Shown: positions 24,825-36,639 of the stretch, one piece after another
How positions within the stretch are numbered: position 1 is the first letter of the stretch
Layout: each line of letters opens with the position of its first letter
Assembly (NCBI GenBank): GCA_020746105.1
Contig: CM036617.1
Span: forward strand, 40,515,898 to 40,579,897
Direction: 5' to 3'
DNA length: 64,000 nucleotides
DNA from: Trogon surrucura
Lineage: Eukaryota > Chordata > Aves > Trogoniformes > Trogonidae
Notes under the pieces: generated by a model
The model's database searches: none
Told to the model about the DNA's origin: nothing
What the model saw: only the letters and a program-made list of their open reading frames with translations
Made by a program: the position numbers and the translations under genes

Positions 24825-25023
24825 GTGGCAAGACTTTGGAATCAATTGCCCCAAGACGTTGTGGCTGCCCCCTCACTGGAGGGGGATGTTCAAGGCCAAG
24901 TTGGACAGAGCCTTGAGTAGTCTGATCTAGTTTAGAGGCATCCCTGCCCATGACAGGGAGGTTGGATTAAATGGTCTCTAAGGTCCCTTCCAGCCTAGGT
25001 CATTCTATCATTCTATGCTTCTA

Positions 25024-25135
25024 TGACAGGCTGAGAGGGTTGAGGCTGGAGAAGAGAAGCTTGGAGAAGAGAAGGCTTCGGGGAGACCTTATAGCAGACT
25101 TCCAGTACCTGAAGTGGGCCTACAGGAAAGCTGGG
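25024..25135 (+). mobile_element. Older CR1, middle part
   Basis: GACAGGCTGAGAGGGTTGAG resumes the element that stopped at 23543. The coding text GDLIADFQYLKWAYRKAG runs to GCTGGG, where the solo LTR begins. A short local duplication (GAAGCTTGGAGAAGAGAAG) is visible at 25057-25080. Confidence 0.88.
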
Positions 25136-25509
25136 TGTAGGGGAATTTCTTGTGGAGCAGAGACGCAGTATGCCTTTAAAGGTTTTGGACAACCCAGCTT
25201 AGACCTAAACAAAGGCTCTGTCCTTGGAGCTGCCTTGGGGCACGGAGAGGAGAAGGTTTATCTGTTTTGTGAAGAGCCTTGCTGGGGGGAGAAGGGGGGC
25301 AAGAGACACCTGCATAGTGGAATGGCACTACCCAATAAAACCCTGGCGCATGTAAACCTGTAACTGACCAACTCTGTTAAGGGGCAGGCGCGGGGGCACT
25401 GCTGAACTGTATATATTGAGCTGTCCGGAGCAATAAAGGAAGGACGACTTGTAGCTGTATCAGTGGGATGGTCGTTACTTGGCCGGCTCTTCGAAGGGAT
25501 CCTTCTTCG
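25136..25509 (+). mobile_element. Solo LTR, alpha/beta-retrovirus-like
   Basis: A 374-bp block bounded by a 6-bp direct repeat GCTGGG (25130-25135 and 25510-25515), a target duplication of the size expected for ALV/ERVK-like integrases. It starts TGTAGGGG. The last bases are CTTCTTCG, so the expected terminal CA appears mutated to CG. TATATATT (25410-25417) and AATAAA (25432-25437) have promoter and poly(A) spacing typical of U3-R, and an extra AATAAA lies at 25334. No internal viral genes are present, so it is a recombined solo LTR. Confidence 0.78.
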
Positions 25510-25785
25510 GCTGGGGAGTGTTTACACGGTTTTAAACCAGAGCAGGGTATATTTACACTAGAGTTTAGGAAGAAATTCTTTACTACAAGGATGGTGAAAC
25601 TGTGGAACAGGTTGCCCAGAGATGTGGCAGAGGGGTCATACCTAGAGACATTCAAGGTCAGGCTTGATGGGTCTCTGAGCAAACTGATCTTGGTAAAGAC
25701 GTCCCTGCTCACTATAGGGGGATTGGACTAGGTGACCTCTAAAGGTACCTTCCAATACAACAAGTTCTATGATTCTATGATTTTG
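25510..25785 (+). mobile_element. Older CR1, 3' part with tail
   Basis: Begins with the second target copy GCTGGG. About 30 bases of CR1 text expected after it are missing, then ACGGTTTTAAACCAGAGCAG resumes. Translation includes FRKKFFTTRMVKLWNRLPRD (25468-25731). It ends in TTCTATGATTCTATGA at about 25781, the CR1 tail. Confidence 0.9.
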
Positions 25786-27021
25786 TCCTATATACTAGAT
25801 AAGTATGCAATTATAGACTACTTCATATTTGATGTGACGTTTAAATTCGCTGTACATGGACACTTTCATGGTCTGGTTTCTGAACAGTGCTTCCACAGCT
25901 CAGATGCTGAGCAGTATATGCCTTCTCTGGGGGCCTAGTTCATTACTCTTAAAAGAGAAGGAGAGTATTTCTGCTTGTATGATGCACTTTGAAAGAGCTT
26001 AAAGAGCATTGATTTTTGACAGATCCAATGGTCAGATGCTTTTTTCAGGAAGCAAAACATCTGAAGATTCTGTCCTGTGTTGATTATCTAGAATACAGTG
26101 ACTATTTGTGTATCATTTGCTCAACACCACGACCATACAGTGATAGACAAGAAACTGCAGCTATGGGCCACAGACTCATTGTATGAAGCACAGTGCAAAT
26201 ATAATTAAAACTAAAAATAAAACTTTTTTTCTGTTACTAATTTTGTGTTCTGAGTGAATTTTCATGACAGGACTGTGACCTTGACATAGATCTTATTTTG
26301 TCCATTGTTAAAAATATTATTTTTTAATTATTTTTAATGCATTTTGAGAATACATATTACATGATACCTGATGGTGCATAAAACTAGATTTATAGTATAT
26401 GCAATGGTGTTTTAAATATGTTTCATTTCTTATTCTTGGTCACAGGATGGCATTTACATCAACAGGATCTTGGTGTGGATTTCACTTCTTTTATATTGTT
26501 TTATTAGATATTTATTATATTATTTTATTAGATATTATTTTATTAGATATTTAGGCAGTGAACACATAGTGGCTTCACAATTCTATAGGGTTTATTTACA
26601 CCACTTAAAATTGACAGTATACTCTGATTTGTTTTGTTCTTCTTTTAGCTTTGAGTAGTGGTTCTGAAGTAACTTTTACACTAACTTATTTTTAATACTA
26701 CTGCCAAACTGTTCTTAAGCGGTGAATGGTTTCCAAGACCTTTGTAAAATAAAGTTCTACCTGAGCCAAGATAGTGATGGAATGTAAATTAATTCCATCC
26801 AGCTTTTGTAAATAAATCTAGACTCACAAGTCAGTAGGCTTATTGATAAATTTACTACTACTAATGAGTCCAGAGACTGTTATCGCTGGAGCCAGCTTTA
26901 AGTTTTATTTTCCACTTTAGGAGCCCAGTCACAGCAGTAGGAGCTCCAAGTAACACTGCAACAAACTGCTCTAGTTTTGGGTCCCTGCCTACATGCAAGG
27001 ACATGAAGGTACGGGCACATG
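25786..27021. other. Unassigned AT-rich sequence
   Basis: No transposon or exon recognised. Contains three copies of TTTTATTAGATA at 26499-26549. Confidence 0.4.
26499..26549. repeat. Three copies of TTTTATTAGATA
   Basis: Exact 12-mers at 26499-26510, 26523-26534 and 26538-26549, separated by AT-rich spacers: a small degenerate tandem repeat. Confidence 0.85.
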
Positions 27022-27447
27022 TACAAAGAAGGGCAGCAAAGCTGGTGAAGGGTCATCTGAGGAGCTGCTGAGGGAACTGAATTGTTTAGCCTGGAGGAAA
27101 GGAGGGTCAGGAAACCTTATCACTCTCTATAACTATCTGAAAGAAGGTTGTAGCGAGGTGGGTGTCAGTCTCTTCTCTCATATGACAAGACATAGGACAA
27201 TAGGAAATAGCCTCAAGTTGCACCTGAGGAGGTGTACACTGGATATTAGGAAAAATTTCTTCATCAATAAGATTGTCAAGCATTGGAACAGGCTACCCAG
27301 GGAAGTGGTTGAATCACCATCCCTGGAGGTCTTTGAAAGATGTGTAGATGTGGCACGTAGGGACATGGTTTAGTGGTGGAGCTGGCATTACTGGGTTAAT
27401 GACTGAACTTGAAGGTCTTTTCCAGCCTAAATGATTCTGTGACTCTA
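27022..27447 (+). mobile_element. CR1 LINE 3' fragment
   Basis: AGAAGGGCAGCAAAGCTGG begins the match. The frame at 26993-27373 holds [40 protein letters not shown] and [12 protein letters not shown]. The 3' UTR ends TGATTCTGTGACTCT. It is of the same C-terminal type (LITLYNYLK) as the copies at 12477 and 62937, distinct from the LINVYKYIK type at 37872. Confidence 0.92.
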
Positions 27448-29677
27448 ACTTAAGCCTGTCAGCAAAGCGCAGTCAGAGGTTAATCTGTGACAAGGAAACC
27501 AGGTATAAACATGCACAGGTGTCATGTAGGTAGCTAAAGAGCAATCAAGCTTTTAAAATTTTCAGCCCAGCTCACATATCTATTTTTCAAAAAGCAGTCT
27601 GAACACAAGAAAATGAGATACTTAGGCAGATAATAAAATCCTCCCAAAGTTCATAACTTACCTTTCCTCCAGGTATTATTTTCTCACCACAGAACTTTGT
27701 ATAAAAAGCAAAACAAAATGAAGTATCATAACTGGACTTCCCAAGATCAATTATTTTTCAACCTATTCAGAAGACTGAACATGAGAATCTGCATATAGTA
27801 GTAGTAGTAATAATGATAATAAATAATAAATAATAATGTTAATAATAATAATAATAATAATAATAGGCCAGGGTCTTGACATGGGTCCTGTGTGAACTTA
27901 AGTCCGAATTCAAGGGACCTGGGGACATGCCTGTGCCTGGGGATCAAGAGAAAATTTGTATGCACTTACCTGTATCAGCTGGAGAAAACTGTATTTGTAC
28001 CGTGTTACTCAACTTTCTGTGAATGTTGTTGGTGTTTATGTGGGTACCAGCAAATATAATGTTTTCTACTTTACTGATTTTTTGGTCTGCTTTGTACATA
28101 TGTGTGCATGTGTGTTTGCGTCTGTGGCTGTAGAACATATGCCTAACTTTAATCCTGTCTGGACCTACAAAAAGCATCAGCAACAAACACTGTGGAGGAG
28201 GAATCCCTTGGGTATTTAAATCTGCTTGAATCATCTTTCATCAGCAGATACATATGTGATGATAGCTCTAAGCACACAATGATAGCAAGAAGGTGATCTT
28301 TTCCACAATGTGCTTACACCTCTCCAAATGTTGCACATGAAGGAGATACCAGTCCTTGCTATTGTGCTTCTGTACACTTCAACGCCTTCCTGTGAGAGCC
28401 TCAGGACAAGGTCTGTATTGCCTTCAGAGTCACTACTCTCTTAGGATAGTATGTCTTTCCATTTTTACCAGTCTTCCCTACATATAATTTCTGCAAGAAA
28501 TAATGTGAAATATATCTAAGGCAGCCTAATCTAAGTGTTCTTACTGGAAGTGCTGAATTCACCTATTCAGATATATTGGGCAACAGCCATAAATACATGT
28601 ATTCAATGTTCACTCTTCCTTTTCTTCCACACACACTGACCAAAAAAGACAAAAATACCCCAACCCTCTGAAATACTTCGGTCAAAGACAGCATGTTTGT
28701 TCTTGAACTAACTTTTCCCCTTCACAGAGATACTCATTAGTTCATGTTTACATGGATCATGGAAGAGATTCAGTTGTTAAAGCCCTTTAGCATTATTCCA
28801 GACTTTGATCTTTTCTCCCCTTTTTTTATGTGTACACATTAACAATTGTACTGCCTTTTGGTTTATATGGAAAGAAGAATACTGCCTTGTCTCCATTGCT
28901 TATTTCTAGCCCTCCTGAGAGGCTGTATCATGTAAAGTGTGAAGCACTCTGAACTCCCACTGGAGTGTCTTAGAGACACTAAGTTTCTTTCAAGATAAGT
29001 TAATAAATGTGCAATGTTTTCTACTCAGAAGAAAAAAAAATGGAATTTAAGTGGTCTGTTTATCATCTCTAATACACTTGTTTCCAAATGTACTTTCCCT
29101 TGGTACTCAATTTATTTTGTACTTTATTTACTTGACTCAATAATTTTTAGCAGCCACTATGAAAACTCTCTCCTTGCATCTTATCATCTCATCTTCCATT
29201 CTTCTATTTTCTGAAGTTCAGTGTTAGGAGATCAAATGAGAGGTTTTTCCTCTTACAAATCCCTACAGTATTTACCTCTTTATTTTAGGACAATATTCTA
29301 TCAACCCTGTTATGAAATCTTTTAATCTTTTGTTTGCTGGAAACAGAATGCTTCACAGTAGCTTCTTATGTAATTGAATAGAAATTTTCTGTCATTCACC
29401 TCTTAAATGTGAAGTTTCTGCTATTGCTCATTTTCCATTGAACTTCTTGTTCGTCACCATGTCTTTACATTATCAGTTGTGAAACAATTCTGTCTAGAAA
29501 AGTCACATGAGAAAAACAAATCAGTGTGCTTATTAATTTCTTCTGCTAAATCTAACTTGTAAAACTAAGTTGAATCTATTTCTAAATATTTGGTGGTGAT
29601 TTTTAGCATTTTTTTTTAACAGGCAAAGCTACTGGTCTGCATCAGCACAGTAGTTATGCATTGATTCCAGCCAAAGG
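27448..29677. other. Unassigned; TAA microsatellite inside
   Basis: AT-rich DNA with the microsatellite at 27798-27865. No gene recognised. Confidence 0.4.
27798..27865. repeat. TAA/TAG trinucleotide microsatellite
   Basis: TAG units shift into long ATA/TAA runs with a few interruptions. Confidence 0.95.
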
Positions 29678-29935
29678 CCAATGTAGAATACCACATTGTC
29701 CAACTTGAGTCTACTGTCCAAGCTGCGTCCCTCCAAACTTCTTCCTCATCTCAGGCCTACTCACTTTAGGGGGAAGAGTGTGAAAAAGAGAAAGCCTTAA
29801 TGTTCTACAAATATTGTTAAACATTAACCAAAACACTGCTGTCTTACCAACACACTTCTGGCCACAAATCTAAAACATAGGACCATACGTGCTGCCATGA
29901 AGCAAGTTAACTGCATTGCAGCCAGACCTAGTACA
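29678..29935 (-). mobile_element. ERVL-type LTR remnant
   Basis: Landmarks shared with 40701-41263 in the same order: GTCCAAGCTGCGTCCCTCC, CCTACTCACTTTAGGGGGAA, AAACACTGCTG, GACCATACGTGCTGCCATGA, and a terminus AGTACA at 29935. The other half is missing. Confidence 0.65.
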
Positions 29936-32900
29936 GCAGTCTGCATAATAGTAAGACTCTAAGAAACAAATACAAATAAGCTGTATTGCAAATAGCTGTG
30001 TTTGTGAGCTGCAAACTGGCTGAATGCACTGTGTATCCCGCTTTTCAGAGGAGTTCTGAAAGACCTCTGTAGTATACGAGAAGGAAATCTATCTGAAAAT
30101 CTGTTAACTGCTAAAAGAACCTGAGTTAAGTCCTTTGTATTACGTATTCTCTCTCATTAAAAAGACAAAGTACAAATTGAAAGATTATCACTACTGAAAC
30201 TACTACCAACTAGATACACATTGCTCTAATTTGTTTGACAAGTGGTGCATGACTTCCCTCTAGAAAATATTGCATAGATACTTCAAAACAGTTGTTCTTT
30301 TGGTCACCTAACCTAAGACATTAGGATCAACTCTGGTAGAAGCATGGACTTTCAGGCTCACTTGCATTATCTTGCTGGAACAGTACAGTCTGTGGCACAA
30401 TTTCAGACCCAAAATTTGCAAGGAACTTGTGAAAGTGCGCAAACCGAAGAACATTGTAAAGTGGATTCACTCTGTCTTTTAAGTGAGCAGCTCAAAAAAA
30501 ATCAAATTGAAAAGCCAAACCTGTAATTTGACAACTTTTTTTTTAAATTTTTTTTAATGGGAAGTTCAGACTCAACAGGATAAACGGGTGTAATAAAGAC
30601 ATCCCTGCCATCCTGTTCTGCCAGGTATGTCTTGTTCTCCCAATTAGCTTTCAGAATGGTATTATTTCAAGAACATTTTAATACATCAATTCCCTACAAA
30701 TTCCTTCTGGGACTACAGTATTGTTAACTCCTTCTATTGTCTGTGACATGCAGCTAAGTCTCAGTAGCCTGCCTTCACTTGTAGACCTCTCGCTCCAGAG
30801 TGCAAGCTAAGCTGCTCCCTGAGAAAAGTAATTTCCCCCTCCCAGAAAAAGGTTTTGTAGTTTGTGTTGATAACTATGGTGCAGGTGCTTTGGTGCAGTT
30901 ACTATGGTGCAGCAGTATTATTGCTGCTCCTAGATAAGTTTGTATTGAAGCAAGCAGACAAGGTGTGTGCTCACTTAGTCCGATCTTCTAGGAAGGCTAT
31001 AACCCCCAGCAGACAGGAAGAATTGAACAGCTGAAGCAGGTAATTCCTTTAATGTCATCGGTTAAGTTCAGAAGAGAAAGACAAATAGTCATGAATTGTA
31101 AGCTCTCTTGGATAATGACAGTTTAGCACCTTGCACAAAAAACTGTGAGACTTCTCAGCATCTTCACAATAAATGAGTTAATAAATAGCTCAACTTTGAT
31201 TTCATGTATAGACTCCCTTTTAAGCAGAGAGTGAAGTGTTAAGTCCTTGTTTCCTAATTTTTCAGTATTGTCTTGAATGCACCCTTTTCCCCTTTTCTCC
31301 TTTTTGCTACTTTACTCCTTTGCAAGGTCAACAAACGATTGCATATAGAACTGTATGTGGAGCATAGATCTAGAGGTGAGCTGAGGAGGGCGTTGTAGGA
31401 GCGGTAGTGCCTCTGCCTGAAGATGGGGACTGCCATTGCTGTAACTTTGTGCTAGCTGATTCATGGAGCAGCATTAAAGGTTATGGCAGTCAGTAAATAA
31501 CCTGTCAAACTCCTACTGCTTCCCTTACCCAATTCAAAGGATTCATCAATCTCTGTATTCACTTGTGCTGCACATCTGGATTGCTTATTGATGATCTGGA
31601 TCATGTTCATCAGTTTCTTGCTCATTTAATGCCTCTATAATCACCTCAAGCCTGTGTAAACCTTTTCAGAACCACTGAGGCGTAAACTATCTTCCCTTTG
31701 GTGTTCAAGGTGCCACTCTGTGCATTCTGGCTATGCATTTAACACTGCCATAGTCTAGTATAAACTCATCTTCTTTCCTCTTTTAGAAACATCTTTGTTT
31801 CAAAGCGGTAAATATCCTTACCTAAAAAGATGCACAAACACACACAGATGCACACACACGTGTGTGTGCACACATGTTCACATGAAAGTAAAAGGACCTC
31901 CCTCATGCACGCCCTTCCTAATTACATTTTAAAATACTATTTTTGATGGAAAATAAAAACATCTTTTTAACACCATAGATGATTTAAACATTGTTTTTAG
32001 GAAGAAGGATAATACAATTTTTCTTGGCTTGTTTAATTTTTCTATGAATTGCTAAATAACAAAGAGGCAGCAGTACTGATTGATTTTTTAGGCCTTCTCA
32101 GAGTAATATTTCCTTAAAAAGCCAAACATCCAGGACAATTTAAACATTTTTTTTTCTGTGAAAATTTAATGTAATGTCATATGAGTTATAAAAACAAAAC
32201 TGCACTATTTTCTCTTTTTTGTTGTAAAAGGAAAAGACATACCACACTAAGAGATGTCATAAAGAGACAAGAGAAAAATATGTGATTGTTTTTCCTGAAG
32301 AGTATCCTCACAAGAATAGCATTCAAGCCATCGGTTGTTCTTTTCTGGTTTCCCCAGGATATAGTCAACCTCCAGTAAAGACTCTTATAAATCTGGAAAG
32401 GTAGAAGAGCCAGACATTCCATAAAGTCCATTAAGAACTTCACTGTGATCAATATATTTTACGTGGAGTGTGGGTGGATACTTGCTGGTACAAAACCCAA
32501 AGATCTATATCAGAGCAAACTGATAGTGCTTATTTAATGTGTTTCTCTCTTCTATGCTCACAGCAGGATATTTACCTTCCTGTAAGGAAACTGATGGTCC
32601 TGAAAGTGAAGACTTGATAATCTTTCTTTGTGTACCTCTTCCTAGTTACCACAGAAAAAGTAATTGTAACCACATTAGATGTTTACATTTTCTTTTATTC
32701 TGGTTTTAAAGAAAATTCACAGAGCTCTGTGTTCTAGACATATATATTTACTATAAATTAAATCTTAAAAGAAGGATATGACTGCTCAGTATCCTGCTGA
32801 AGCTCAGCCAGATGTTGAATACAGCAGCTATGTCTTTATTTTTAAATCTGAACTTCGAACAAAAAATCTATATAAATGCAGGCCTCAGTTTTTGCAGACA

Positions 32901-33889
32901 TTTTTGTGGCATTTTTTTAAAACTTCAAAATCTTACTGAAATATGAGGACTCTGTGGAACTGTGAATGATACATATTTATCCACTGGAATTACATCAGAA
33001 CTACATTTTTGGCATGTGTTTAATTTGAAGAATACATTTGCAGAACGGAATCTTGATATTAGCATACAGATGGAATTGAACAGTATGTCAATACTAACTG
33101 ACAATGTAGATAGATTGCTGGTTACTTTATTTTAGATTAGTTCTAAATTTTTTTCAGGGAGAATATAAAAACGTAGAAGAGTATTTCAATTTTCCATTTC
33201 ATTTGAACTGAGAAGAAAGTAATAATTTGAGGAAAACTAATAAAATACTGACGTTATAATATGATTGACATGTGGCTAAAATGTCTTTCAGATGTAAAGA
33301 CAGTCCAGTCTAATAAAACAACATTGACTAACTTGCTGCCTTCAGGCCTCCTTTGCTCACATATAATTGATTTTAAAACAGTGTCTAAAAGAGAAAAAGA
33401 TATTGTACTATGAGTGTATGGATTTTTCCTTTTTTCTACTGTCTTTGTTAGAAAGCATTTCAAATTAAATAGCTATGTATCCTAGGGTGACTATAACTAA
33501 TTATTTATTTCTGTGCTATTTTATTTAAAAAAAAAAAAAAAAAGGAAAACTTTGAAGCTCCACTGTGAATACAAACCAATTTACTTCTATATTCTTCCTA
33601 ATAGGTAAGAATGTGAGAGATGGAGTGAGATAATTTGATGATCTGGGTGAACTAACCTTAAACTTTCTGCAGTGTTGGAGACAGAAAGAGGGTTCAGATT
33701 TTCCTTGTTATTAGGGTAAACTAATAATTTTCTTTGTTTATCAGCAGCTCTTATTCTTTGAGTCAGAATATGTAGAGTCAAATCACGGAAAAGCAGATAT
33801 TCGTATTTGCAGTTTTGGTTTTGACTTAGTGGATAGGATTTGTCTTGTCTTTTTATCATGAATAAAGACAAGCAGGTACTTCAGGCAGG
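29936..33889. other. 4 kb of unassigned AT-rich DNA
   Basis: Contains the CA/TG palindrome at 31849-31870 and A/T runs (about 33525-33543). No gene or transposon recognised. Confidence 0.4.
31849..31870. repeat. Perfect 22-bp CA/TG palindrome
   Basis: An alternating CA run of one half is mirrored by a TG run in the other, centred on ACGT, forming a perfect inverted repeat without spacer. Confidence 0.95.
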
Positions 33890-34429
33890 ATCCCTTTTAT
33901 CCTGAGCTCAGCTCCACACAGCTGCTTGCTCATTCCCCCTCAAATGGGATAAGACAAAGAATTGGAAGAGTGAAAGAGAGAAAAATCATGGGTTGCAATA
34001 AAAAAGTTTAATAAGTAAAGCAAAAGTAACACACACAAGCAAAGTGAGACAAGGAATTAATTCACCACTTCCCATAAGCAGGCAGGTTTTAAGCTATCTC
34101 CGGGACAAATGCTGTAACTCTAAACATCCTCCCCTTTCCTTCTTCTTCCCCCAGCTTTATAGGCAAAGCATAACCTGATATAGTCTGGCATATCTCTTTG
34201 GTCAGCTTGGGTCAGCTGTTCTGGCTGTGTTACCTCTCAACTTCTTGGGCACCCCTAGCCTACTCACTGGTGGGGTGAGAAGCGTAAAAGGCCTTGACTC
34301 TTTGTAAGCACTGCTCAGCAACTAAAACAACCCTGGGTTATCAATACTGTTTTCAGCACAAACCCAAAGCATAGCCCCATACTAGCTACTATGAGGAAAA
34401 ATAACTTTATCACAGCCAAAATCAGTACA
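33890..34429 (-). mobile_element. ERVL-type LTR, decayed
   Basis: Matches the family of 40701-41263 along most of its length: CCACACAGCTGCTTGCTCAT, GTCAGCTTGGGTCAGCTGTT, CTGGCTGTGTTACC, GCCTACTCACTGG, AAGCACTGCTCAGCAACTAA, CATACTAGCTACTATGAGG, and a terminus AGTACA at 34429. The left end is too diverged to define. No internal genes. Confidence 0.8.
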
Positions 34430-35952
34430 AAGGACCAAAGGAATGGTGGTACAGAATTGTGTTTCATTCTGTTCAGTGCAAACAGACCCATGGGTATTTA
34501 GTTCAAAGGCAAATGACCGCACTGCAGGTGTCTGAAGAAGCTAACATAAATCCCATGCCATCTGTAATTATAGACCAAAACCTCAGCCTCTACATGCTAT
34601 TAATGGAAAGGTTTAATTATTAGACTTTTAAAAAAATGTATTTCCTACTGCTCATTGGCATTTTAAAAACTCGACATCACTGAAATGAGCTGTAAAACTC
34701 TTTTCTTCATTTGGACTATAATTTAAACCTGATTGTGTGACATTATTAGTAAAATTGCAGAAATAGCGACCAATAGACACATAGAATTTGTTTCTGTTCT
34801 ACCTCTTCGTCATCTTTGTGGATATGTCTACACTATAAAATGACATTGCTTTTCAAATGATTCAAAACCCTAGTCTGATGTATCAATTTCAGTTCAACCT
34901 TGGACTCCAAAATAAAGTGAATGCATACATTTTCTCAAAGCAAAATCTGATAGAAAGTCTGCATCTAGTTAATGACATTCACTCAGGTCTGCATCAAAAC
35001 ACAGTATTGATGGGCTTTGTCTGTCTCCATTCTGCATATCCCCCGAACACCCTCCCTGCAGGTTATGCACCCTCAAGCACATCAGTGTGCCAAAGATACG
35101 CAAGACATATCTTGTTTTTATGCTGCAAAAATTTTGTTTTAGTGAGGTAAAACACAGCTCTCAGTCTATTTCAGGTACATCCAATTTTACATTCAGTCTT
35201 CAGAGACCCCCTCACAATGAGCCTCTGGATCAGCTCTTCTGTGATCTGAGTGAAATCCACTTTTTTTGAGTGTTTCAAAATATTATTGTGACCTACTCTA
35301 CACCATCTGGTAGAAGAAAGTATGGCACAGATAACTCCTTCTGTGGATGCATTTAGCAACAGAAATATTACCTGTGAAAAATGTTAGGCTTAATACAGTG
35401 TATTGGAAAGATAATCTAAGTATAATTAACTCTGAATCAGGATGGAATTAATCTCAGTCAGTTTTAAATATCTGCATTTGAGCTATTTGCCCAGACTTTC
35501 TTGATAGTCAATGCAGGAAAACAGACATAGGATACAAGTAACCTGACCTTTTTAGGCACTTGCCTTTAGAATAAATTAGATGAACTGTAATGTGCTATAA
35601 CTGGTTTTCTCTAATGACTTTTCAGTAATCTAGGCAAATAGTCCAGATGTAGAAATCTATGTTATATGTCCATAGTGAGGAGAAAGGCGTTTTTAAAATA
35701 TCTGTTCTAAAACTTTAAAATTCACAGGCTTGTGTATATTTGTGCTTTATACAAGCCATCACGCATCTGCATGCATCAGTTATGACTCAAAGTCAATTTA
35801 ATCAAAGGTGGTTCATGAGATGCAGTTTCCTAAAAATCGTGTTTTAAAAGCAACATGTGGTATTCATAGAAATGCTTTATTATGCGCTCTTATGAGTGAC
35901 ATTATAGATCTGATTCCTACTGAATTATGTTGTCTTCTTATGTTTTTTCCAG
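34430..35952. other. Unassigned sequence
   Basis: AT-rich DNA; nothing recognised until the candidate acceptor at 35951. Confidence 0.4.
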
Positions 35953-35993
35953 CTAGTTGATGGCAGCAGCTGTTGGTCTATAAAAATTACAAA
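35953..35993 (+). CDS. Candidate 41-nt coding exon (unidentified gene)
   Basis: A pyrimidine tract (TTTTTTCCAG) precedes it, CTACTGAAT lies at a plausible branch-point distance, and the donor GTAAGT at 35994 is a perfect consensus. Only one of three frames is open: LVDGSSCWSIKIT plus two bases, starting on a codon boundary. That phase would fit the candidate exon ending at 691. I do not recognise the peptide. Two neighbouring 41-nt exons are uncommon and chance splice-like sites are frequent, so confidence is low. Confidence 0.2.
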
Positions 35994-36639
35994 GTAAGTT
36001 ATTTTAATTCATGGTTATTGGCCAATTGTGTGCATGTTTGTGTGAGTGAACGATAGTCCTTGTCTGATAGTTTTGCAGATATTAATTAAGAAAACTATGC
36101 CTGTTGTTCCTAGGCTTAAATTCTTTATAAAGAGCTCCTTCACTCCCCTTGAACATTTTTGGGCACCTCAGAATCTGAGAAAAGTTTAAACCTATTTCCA
36201 GAAAGCAGCTGTGGGACAAGATGAGCTTAATTGCTGCTCAGAAAGAACTGAAATGCACATTTGCATCATGATTAATACCTTTTTGTTGCAAGCTCAAGAT
36301 TTCATGGCTTATCCACGTCAAATTAACATCACGGTTCAGAAGAGATTGCTGTTACTGTTGACCTGAAGTAACCATTATTAGCAATAACAAAGCTTCAGCT
36401 ACACAGCTGTTGAGAAATGAGCTCTATGTGCATTAGTTATGTTCTGCCTTTTCAGGAGGCTCCTCTTGTAAACTTTGCAATCAGGCCAGGCTTCTCAGGG
36501 CTTTATTCATCCAATTGGGTCTTGAAAATGCCAAGGTAGGAGGCTGAAGACAATCTCTCACAATCAGCTCCATTTCTAAGACTACAGTCATAATGAAAAT
36601 GTTTTTACTTATGTCTAGTCTGGGTTTCTCTCATTTTTG
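35994..36639. other. Unassigned sequence
   Basis: Nothing recognised. Confidence 0.4.

Larger units (their letters stand above)
23544..25023 (+). mobile_element. Younger CR1 inserted in the older CR1
   Basis: A 5'-truncated CR1 of about 1.5 kb, running from the N-terminal reverse transcriptase region through the ORF2 C-terminus to a 3' tail (CATTCTATCATTCTATGCTT, then CTATGA). It sits between the two halves of another CR1 on the same strand. GACA appears at both junctions (CCGACAAGAG left, ATGACAGGCT right), compatible with a short target duplication. Two reading-frame breaks are visible: a 5-nt deletion near 24480 and a TGA at about 24823. Confidence 0.9.

Noticed and set aside
26470-26658. 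Tyr/Phe-rich 62-aa membrane-like ORF
   Set aside because: The composition is produced by the TTTTATTAGATA repeat, not by coding constraint.
27798-27865. Possible CRISPR-like or satellite array
   Set aside because: A plain trinucleotide microsatellite with no spacers.
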